A DNA stretch of 64,000 nt from Brassica napus (Eukaryota > Streptophyta > Magnoliopsida > Brassicales > Brassicaceae), in assembly GCF_020379485.1 (NCBI RefSeq), contig NC_063439.1:14515683-14579682 (forward strand), in the 5' to 3' direction. Position 1 is the first letter of the stretch, and every line of letters begins with the position of its first letter. Positions 57,107 through 64,000 of the stretch are shown here, one piece after another. Both the position numbers and the translations under genes were made by a program. The notes beneath the pieces are model-generated. The model worked only from the letters and a program-made list of their open reading frames with translations. It made no database searches and had not been told where the DNA came from.

Positions 57107-58235
57107 TGTGGGAATCGAAATTTACACCGTCGATTTTAATGAATAAGTATGGAGGAAAACCAAGAAAATCCGATTTTCCCTGAAGGTCCGAATTCTCTGC
57201 GTAATCACTTTTAGAACGTAAAAAGATAGATAGCAAGATAAAGATAAATAGTCGCTCGGAGGCGTTTTATTAATGAAATAGTATGAATACAGGACTTCTC
57301 CGAGAGGAGTAGAGATATGCTAACTAGACAAAATCAGAACAGAAAGGCGGCAAAATTTCCTAAGCCTTGCTTTGCTAGTCTAACCACCTAAGTTCCAAGT
57401 TCCCTATGCTAGCAGGAGTTCTCTATGTCTAAATTCTCGTATCCCTTTTCTTCTGCTCGAGCTCTCCTTATATAGTTTTTTTAGGTCGGTGGCCCATTTA
57501 CTCCTTTGCCTTTGGGCCCAAGTTTATCTCTTTTGGAAATATTCCATTTTTCGTCGATCTTTTGTAGTTATCCTCGAATCTTGATATTTATCTTCGAAAA
57601 CTTAACGTTTATCCTACTTCCGCGAGTTAGGATAAACCGTCATAACTCCCATTGGGCTCGGGTCCCTTGTAAATCGTAGATTGGCCTCTAGACACGTTTA
57701 GATCCTCTCAGGCCGTTTTTAGGCCTTCGGGCTTTTCTACGATTTTCTCGATTTAGTAGTAAAACTTCGAGAGTAACTCCGATCGAGACAAAACGAGAGG
57801 TATATGATCCAAAAGTCGGATATCACAACTATATGGAGGACACGAGAGTCGAAACGAGTCGGATTGACCGGTATTGGATTGTCCTCACCCTAGGGCGAGG
57901 TGAACCGGGCGCGGATCGTCCTCACCCGTGGGCGAGATGACCGTGGTGCTGGTCGTCCTCGCCTATGGGCGAGGTGACCGTTGTGCTTGTTGTCCTCGCC
58001 CATAGGCGAGGTGACCTTGGGGATGGTCGTCCTCGCCCATGGGCGAGGCGGACAAGTGAGAGCGGTCCAGTTCTCGGGTCTTGACATGTCTCCTTGCGTA
58101 CCGATCTTTCCGGAGACCATCGTCCAAAAGTATTTGTATTCTTTCGATCTTTCTTTCGAGAAGTCTTTCGTGAAGAACTTGCTAAAATGAAAATCTTAGC
58201 TGTTGATTTTGAGATAACCGTTTTTGACCCCAACA
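57107..58235 (-). mobile_element. 5' LTR of element E (1129 bp)
   Basis: TGTGGGAATCGAAATTTACA to TTGACCCCAACA on the plus strand, the same ends as solo LTR J. Reverse TATA box CTTATATAG at 57468-57476. It has a palindrome array of a different sequence from the rest of the family. Confidence 0.85.
57883..58048. repeat. Palindrome array CCTCGCCCATGGGCGAGG, exact 37-bp period
   Basis: Five 18-bp palindromes start at 57883, 57920, 57957, 57994 and 58031, each followed by a 19-bp spacer of the TGACCGTGGTGCTGGTCGT type. The last is a perfect dyad; the others have one to three changes. The array begins 407 bp upstream of the LTR TATA box. Confidence 0.93.
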
Positions 58236-58251
58236 CCGATCGGCCAGGGCA

Positions 58252-58260
<9 letters not shown>

Positions 58261-58306
<46 letters not shown>
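58261..58306. repeat. (CT)n microsatellite
   Basis: About 23 uninterrupted CT units directly before TATAAATA. Confidence 0.97.
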
Positions 58307-58309
<3 letters not shown>

Positions 58310-58313
58310 AATA
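58306..58313 (+). promoter_or_regulatory. TATA box in LTR-like fragment
   Basis: TATAAATA immediately after the CT run, followed by ACAGACCTTGGGG. A pyrimidine patch next to a TATA box is common in plant promoters. Confidence 0.5.
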
Positions 58314-59065
58314 CAGACCTTGGGGTCGATTTTGGGCATCATATTCCCTAGGGAAAGCTCTGAAGAAATCATGTGAGAAAAGAGAAGAGAGAGTGGCCGG
58401 CGACTTGAAGAGAAACCGTGTGGGTGGTGGTGCTTGATCTGTTTCGACCAAACCTTGACCGTGTGAAGCAAGATGGATATTAGACAGAAAGAGAAGGAGA
58501 AGGAGAAGGAGAAAGACTTGGCGCCTGGAGAACGAACGCCTAAGGTTAGTGGAGTGGTTCACAAACCATCGGACATAGCCGGCGGTTGATCCGTCCGAGT
58601 CTATGGTTCGATCTGTTTTGTTGGTTACACCCATTTCCACTTTCTGATTACTTCATCTTATATTCTGAATGATTATGGTGTGGTCTGTTGGATCAGACTT
58701 GATGGCAATGAATCATGGCCTTGGCCGGTTCAGGAATGATGCCCATGGCCTTAGTCGGGCTGTTCATGATCAGGATCCATATGGATCGGGTAGATTCATT
58801 ATGGGAATCTCTTAGTTGGGATTTATCATGAGTTTTAGTGAATTTTAATTAGTGTTTTGAGTATTTTCGAAATTGATCAGATTTGGGCCTGATGAGTAAT
58901 TTGATGATTAGTTATGGAACCAGCCATGCAATGATAGATCCTTGTGTTAGGTTATCTGATCATATGCTTGTGTGTTGTGTTTGTGGTTCCAGGTACAGAC
59001 TTGGACCGTGGTAAAGAAAAGGAACTGTGAGGACTCCAGCCGTGGGAAGATATGTGGTAAAGAAA

Positions 59066-59316
59066 AGAAACCCTTTTTTTTTTTTCCTAAATCTAAGTCT
59101 TTCTAATAAGTGTTTATAAAACCTCAAATCAATCAAATAAACAATTGCTTCGTTTGCTTTGCAATTTTTTATTTATATTATTTACTTAAGTTAATCATAA
59201 ACTTCTTAGATTCGTGTGTCCTAAGTCGTTGTAGATTCGATCTCTAAATACTAGAACTAAACCTTTTATTTAAGAAAGTAATTCATTATTTAGGATAATC
59301 TGAGTGATATTAGTTT
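59066..59316 (+). mobile_element. Decayed Athila-like LTR end
   Basis: Collinear with 18750-18994: CCTAAATCTAAGTCTTTC, GATTCGATCTCTAAATACTA, AGGATAATCTGAGTGATATT. Most differences from the relatives are C-to-T or G-to-A, as expected from deamination of methylated cytosine. Confidence 0.7.
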
Positions 59317-59421
59317 TTTTAAAAAAGAACCACCATCTAATTATTAACATGTGAACGTTATTGATAAAGAAAAGATATATTTGACTTGAGAAAATGAAGA
59401 TGGATTGCAAATCGAAAAGTC

Positions 59422-59497
59422 AATATTTTGCAACCATGTCGATGTCAGCAGGTATTTTGCAATATTTTGCAACCATGTCGATGTCAGCAGGTATCAC
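59422..59497. repeat. 39-bp tandem duplication upstream of the host gene
   Basis: AATATTTTGCAACCATGTCG followed by ATGTCAGCAGGTAT occurs at 59422 and again at 59461, with no differences over about 34 bp. It is probably recent. Confidence 0.92.
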
Positions 59498-59697
59498 GGG
59501 GAAAACGTGACAAGCGGATATCACTCATTACCAAATCTACAGAAACGTGGCCACATAAATGAAGATAATGGACCCTTTTTTTTTTTGCATCAGATCATTG
59601 CGAGAATTGCGCATTTTTAATATTAGCCACGTATATTTCTACGTGATTGTCAACTTTCATACTGATTAGCACCACTTGTTAGGAATCTCTTTTTTTC

Positions 59698-59707
59698 TAT
59701 ATGTATA
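59698..59707 (+). promoter_or_regulatory. Probable TATA box of the acyl-activating enzyme gene
   Basis: TATATGTATA lies 51 bp before the start codon, followed by a C-rich patch and an A/C-rich leader (AAACAAACACACAAACAAAG), typical of a short plant 5' UTR. A GTCAAC (W-box-like on minus) lies at 59649. Confidence 0.45.
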
Positions 59708-59757
59708 TTTGCATATCCCTCTTCCCTTAAACAAACACACAAACAAAGAAGAGGACG

Positions 59758-61907
59758 ATGGATAATCTGGCGCTATGTGATGCAAACAACTTTCCTCTAA
59801 CGCCCATAACATTTTTGAAGAGAGCTGCGGAATGTTATCCATATCGAACTTCCATAATCTACGGACAGACTCGCTTCACTTGGCCTCAGACCTATGACCG
59901 TTGTTGTCGTCTGACCGCCTCTCTCCTCTCTCTTAACATCCGGAAGAACGATGTAGTATGTCACCCTCTCTCCTACTCTCGCCTCACTAACATTTTTTTC
60001 AAGTGTATATATTATGTGCTATAAAAGTTTTAAAATATGTTGTGCAAAACTTTAAACATACTGCAAAACTGATGGATTAGTTACCAACTGGACATCATTA
60101 TTTAATCTCTTCTTTTTCTTTTTTCTTATATTCTGAGACAAGTGATAAATGTGTGTTTAGGTATCCGTCCTGGCCCCAAACATACCAGCCATGTATGAGA
60201 TGCACTTCGCCGTTCCCATGGCTGGAGCTGTCCTTAATCCTCTCAACACCCGTCTCGATGCAAAATCCATAACCACAATCCTCCGCCACGCCCAGCCTAA
60301 GATCTTTTGCATAGACCGTAGTTTTGAAACCTTATCTCAAGAAATCCTCCATTTGCTATCATTTGACGACTCAAAACTTAATATGCTGGTCATATTTATT
60401 GATGAAACCGATTTCCCTAAAACTATTTCATCCAGTGAGCTAAACTATGAGTCTCTCATCCGTAGGGGAGAACCTACGTCATCCATGGTCGCTCATATGT
60501 TTCGTGTTCAAAACGAGCACGATCCGATCTCCTTGAACTACACATCGGGTACAACGGCCGATCCAAAAGGTGTGGTGATTAGCCACCGAGGAGCGTATTT
60601 GAGCTCTTTGGGCGCGATTATGGGTTGGGAAATGGGGACCTGCCCAGTCTACCTTTGGACTCTGCCCATGTTTCATTGCAATGGATGGACTTTCACGTGG
60701 TCAGTTGCAGCACGTGGGGGAACCAATGTGTGTATTAGGCACGTCACTACGTCTGAGATTTTTAAGAACATACAAATGCATGGTGTGACGCATATGTGTT
60801 GTGTTCCCACGGTGTTCAACATTCTTCTGCAAGGAAAGCCGCTTGACCTATTGAATAGGTCTGGACCTGTTGAGATGCTAACTGGGGGTTCGTCGCCTCC
60901 ATCTGCCCTTGTTAAGAAAGTTCAGCGGCTGGGGTTTCATGTGATACATGCCTATGGGCTTACGGAGGCCACCGGACCGGCTCTGTTTTGCGAGTGGCAA
61001 GACGAGTGGAACAGGTAATCACTGGTACTAGTTTGTAATTTTTTATTTACAGTGACAAATTTTTTATTTCGCTGACATTTACCAAAACGTAAAAGTGAAT
61101 TTTCACCATGAATACAACTGATAATATTTTTTCTTTACTTATAATAATGTTGAATATTAGTAATTAAAGATCAATTTAACAATTCTATTACTCAATTTAA
61201 ACAGATTACCAGAGAATCAACAGCTGAAACTAAAGGCAAGGCAAGGGGTGGGAATGTTAACTCTAGCTGAAACTGACGTGAAGAACACGCAAACACAGGA
61301 GAGTGTCCCACGAGATGGGAAGACGATGGGAGAGATTGTCATTAAAGGAAGCAGTGTAATGAAAGGGTATCTGAAGGATCCCAAAGCTACACTTGAAGCG
61401 TTTAAATACGGATGGCTCAACACGGGAGACATAGGCGTGATTCATCCTGATGGCCACATAGAGATTAAAGATCGGTCCAAAGACATCATCATCTCCGGAG
61501 GGGAAAACATCAGCAGTGTCGAAGTTGAGAATGTTCTTTACAAACACCATAAAGTGAAGGAGGCCGCGGTCGTGGCCATGCCTCATCCTGTGTGGGGAGA
61601 AACCCCGTGTGCCTTTGTTGTTCTCGAAAAGGGTGAGACTAATCAAGGAGTTCGTGAAGATAGTTTGGTGACCAGTGAAAGAGATCTGATTGAGTATTGC
61701 CGTGAGAATATGCCTCGGTATATGTGTCCGAGGAAGGTCGTGTTCTTGGATGAACTACCAAAGAACGGCAACGGGAAGTTCCTTAAGCCAGTTCTAAGAA
61801 ACATCGCTAACGGTTTGGTTGTTAGTGATGAGAATACTATTAGTTCCAATATTGTTCAGCAGCACAAAGAGAAACGTCGTGTTAATAGCCTCACTTCTCG
61901 GCTTTAA
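59758..61907 (+). CDS. AMP-binding acyl-activating enzyme (acyl-CoA synthetase family), three exons, peroxisomal
   Basis: Exons 59758-59955, 60161-61014 and 61205-61907, with GT/AG borders, encode 584 residues without stops. The adenylate-forming signature YTSGTTADPKG is at about 193-203, YGLTE at 331-335, TGDIG at 424-428, the hinge region IKDRSKD at about 438-444 and GNGK with the catalytic lysine near 542. The C-terminus SRL is a type 1 peroxisomal signal. The enzyme should activate a carboxylic acid with ATP and join it to CoA. The sequence resembles the Arabidopsis AAE group that includes BZO1 (benzoate-CoA ligase) and AAE5, 6, 11 and 12; I cannot tell which, so the substrate is open. 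The start is supported by the MDNLALCDANNFPLTPITFL beginning typical of the group. It is the only intact host gene in the window. Retrotransposon debris lies 440 bp upstream. Confidence 0.93.
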
Positions 61908-62455
61908 GTATATGCATCTACATCTCTGGTTGACAACTCTAAATCGTTTCTAGTTTTCCCTATATTCATTAGTGATAATTTATCATTTCTTCATTCATGC
62001 ACAATGTGGGAGCTAAAACACGTAATCAAGATTTTAATGTGATAAAATAAGGTTTAAGAAAATATTGGGAAATGATCTATTTGATTCGATTTCTAAGATA
62101 GTTTGCTCAAACTATACTAATATTAGTGACAATGAATATGATGAATAAAAAGACAAATCATAAGAAAATACAGCAGGAATAAAGTATTCTATGTCTCAAG
62201 TGAGTAAGTCAAAAATTGGAATAAAATGATGGTTTTGGCTCGTCTTCTATACTCTCGGATTTCTCCAACTACTCTGCGTATTTAAGGCGTATGTGTGCCT
62301 TACTTTGAAAATATCGGTCTGTTGTATAACCGTTTGACGGCGAGGGGACAGGGTCTTAGTCATTATTCGTTAGACTTGGAGCTCTCTACCTCGAGCTACG
62401 AGATAGCCCTTTCGGTTGCAATAGTTGGGATTCGCTGATGAAATATATATGAACA
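61908..62455 (+). other. 3' flank of the host gene
   Basis: AT-rich, with possible polyadenylation signals near 62045 (GATAAAATAAGG). The stretch 62225-62440 is of higher complexity and GC than its surroundings but has no frame or family I recognise. Confidence 0.4.
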
Positions 62456-62482
62456 CTAGGGTAAACCCGCCCTACGGGCGGG
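62456..62482 (-). mobile_element. Possible Helitron 3' end
   Basis: On the minus strand CCCGCCC-GTA-GGGCGGG forms a 7-bp GC hairpin, followed after 6 bases by CTAG and then a host T. Plant Helitrons end in a hairpin followed by CTRR and insert between A and T. The element would extend to higher coordinates; its 5' TC end was not identified. Confidence 0.5.
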
Positions 62483-64000
62483 AAGCAGATCAGTAAATAA
62501 TTTAAGTAATCAGAATAAATATTTAATATTAGTTGTTATTAAAATATACATATTTCTTAAAAAATTTAAATGTATATTTTTATCAAAGATATATTATATA
62601 CATATATTATATGTTAATATACCTGTAAGAATATTTGGTTTGTTCTGAACTAAAAATAAAGTTTTTTTGGTAATCAACTAAAAATAAAGTCAATCTTTAC
62701 TATTTGTTTTTGTTGTTTTTATTAAAAATAAATGTTTTAAAAACTATTTTACATTTTTAATGTTAATTGTACCTTTATTATAAAAGTAAGTAAACTACTT
62801 GTATTACAGCTGAAATTCAATGTATTAATCATGAATTATTTTCATTCTTATATGTATATTTATTTTAATCCATAGTTACTTTTCTTGTCTTTTATACGTT
62901 TTTAAACCTATTGAATGAACATAATGTAAAATTTTAAATTTTGTTTCTAAAGCTAGTTAAATAACATAACAATCAAAAAAAAAATTATTATTTAATAATA
63001 TACACATTTTATTATAAAAAATTCAAATAAACCATATCATCCAAACTGGTTAATTTTATTAAAAAAATATTATTGTTAGTTTTTAGAGAATAATTGGTTG
63101 TTGTTTTATTTTTATTTGATTACCTTTTGAAAATGATCTTTGTACATTGGTTTTATTTTATATATATAATTAGTTTATTATTTCCTTAAAAATTACCATA
63201 ATTTTTTATTAGTAATGTTTATGAAATATTGTTATTTTATTTATAATATTATATTTGTATGTACTACATTTTCGGATCAAGTAATACTGACACTGAATAG
63301 CTATTTTGAACATGATTTTGTAAAAGTATATTATTATGAAATTAATTATCTATTATAGTCTTCTACTATAATATAAAGTTATAAAAGTAGATTCAAACCA
63401 ATAAATACTTTAAAAATCATACTTTGCAGATGATGCTACAAAAAGATTTTAAAAATGAATTTAAACCAATAAACTTTTTAGTTATGTTCATAAAGAACTT
63501 TGATAAGCATATAACCTTCGACCAACGGTATTTGGTATACGAAGAGGTCTTTAGGACATAAATCATTGTATTTTTGTGTCTACACCCACTAGAAATAGGA
63601 TCAAAAATTTCTTTTTTTTAAGTTGTAGTGGGTGCATTTTTTGACTCAATATACAAATTCAGTGGTTCGTAAGATGTTGTAAACTTACTCTTTGCAGCTA
63701 ACATACCAATTGATGTAAAACGATTTCTTCCAAAGTAGTACTGTAATTGATAATTTTCTAATGACTTGAGTAGAAGAATATTCAGAGAAGAAGAATATTC
63801 AGAGAAGAAGATTAAAGAAGAATCATAGTCTAGAAAGAATACTATATCCAAAAACACATAGATCAAATCCTTGTGTACACTCGTATGCTTTTTCTACATA
63901 TGGGCTTATATAGTAGTAAATATGATTGGACCCTACTTGCTGTTAAGACTCTTTTTATGTTTAGACAAAGGTAGTTTTGTGATGTTTCCAGTTTGTGAGA
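62483..64000. other. AT-rich intergenic DNA, no gene seen
   Basis: Very AT-rich to 63560, probably part of the Helitron or other non-coding repeat. At 63355-63385 TCTTCTACTATAATATAAAG resembles a Helitron 5' start on plus. TACACCCACTAG (63580) and TAGTGGGTGCA (63625) form an inverted pair. A direct repeat AGAATATTCAGAGAAGA lies at 63776-63812. The minus frame 63618-63866 (82 codons) has no similarity I recognise. Confidence 0.4.

Larger units (their letters stand above)
53581..58235 (-). mobile_element. Element E: Tat-type gypsy element without gag
   Basis: On the minus strand: 5' LTR (58235-57107), tRNA-Asn primer site, a leader of about 70 bp, then protease directly, RT, RNase H, a second RNase H (aRNH) and integrase, cut at 53581. 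Gag, normally 1-1.5 kb between leader and protease, is missing. The double RNase H is diagnostic of the Tat lineage. The LTR belongs to the same family as G, I and J. Confidence 0.85.
58236..59065 (+). mobile_element. LTR-like fragment related to element D
   Basis: It contains a long CT microsatellite, a TATA box and purine-rich leader. At 59034-59060 is GACTCCAGCCGTGGGAAGAT, matching the start of the D 5' LTR remnant at 18995. The left edge is the E insertion. No coding region is recognised; the frame 58305-58640 on minus is chance. Confidence 0.5.

Noticed and set aside
57922..58236. Minus frame rich in GEDDQHHGHLAHG
   Set aside because: Translation of the 37-bp palindrome repeat in the LTR.
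63618..63866. 82-codon minus frame in AT-rich DNA
   Set aside because: No similarity recognised, no start context or neighbours; too short to support.

Overview
The window is plant nuclear DNA, most likely from Brassica or a close Brassicaceae relative. That inference rests on one intact Arabidopsis-like acyl-activating-enzyme gene and on the types of LTR retrotransposon present. About 59 kb of the 64 kb is nested, mostly dead Ty3/gypsy retrotransposons, the texture of pericentromeric heterochromatin. No tRNA, rRNA, CRISPR or bacterial-type features were seen.

Layout, left to right. 1-2086 and 7861-10441: a decayed Tat-type element (F') on the minus strand, with its tRNA-Asn primer site at 9156 and its 5' LTR at 9177-10441. 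It is split at 2087-7855 by a non-coding LTR element (G) with matching CTTCC target duplications. 10442-18994: a 5'-truncated Athila-like element (A) on the plus strand. A has a broken gag/protease/SID reading frame and is itself invaded by two solo LTRs (14899-16351 with ATGGT duplications; 16712-17857 with ACCAT duplications). 18995-24870: a chromovirus-like gypsy element (D) with gag, protease, RT, RNase H and integrase, full of stops. 24871-33068: a Tat-type element (F) on the minus strand, keeping a 3' LTR (split by a solo LTR with GGTTC duplications), an antisense spliced coiled-coil gene, and gag-protease. 33069-34966: a truncated LTR. 34967-52864: a tandem array LTR-B-LTR-C-LTR of two Athila-like elements sharing a middle LTR. 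52865-53580: fragments. 53581-58235: a Tat-type element (E) with pol and 5' LTR but no gag. 58236-59316: LTR fragments. 59317-64000: host DNA with one intact three-exon gene (59758-61907) for a peroxisomal AMP-binding acyl-activating enzyme, then AT-rich sequence with a possible Helitron end.

Two patterns stand out. First, the Athila-like family (A, B, C) carries a long gag-protease-SID reading frame but no reverse transcriptase, RNase H or integrase, so it probably moves only with enzymes from relatives. Its reading frame and LTRs are both studded with the same ATCGATCGA motif. Second, one LTR family (G, the solo LTRs at 16712 and 25250, and E) carries arrays of 18-bp perfect palindromes in U3, about 405-430 bp upstream of the TATA box. 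In E the palindrome has an unrelated sequence, but size, spacing and position are kept. This suggests that the structure, rather than the sequence, is being maintained or repeatedly regenerated.
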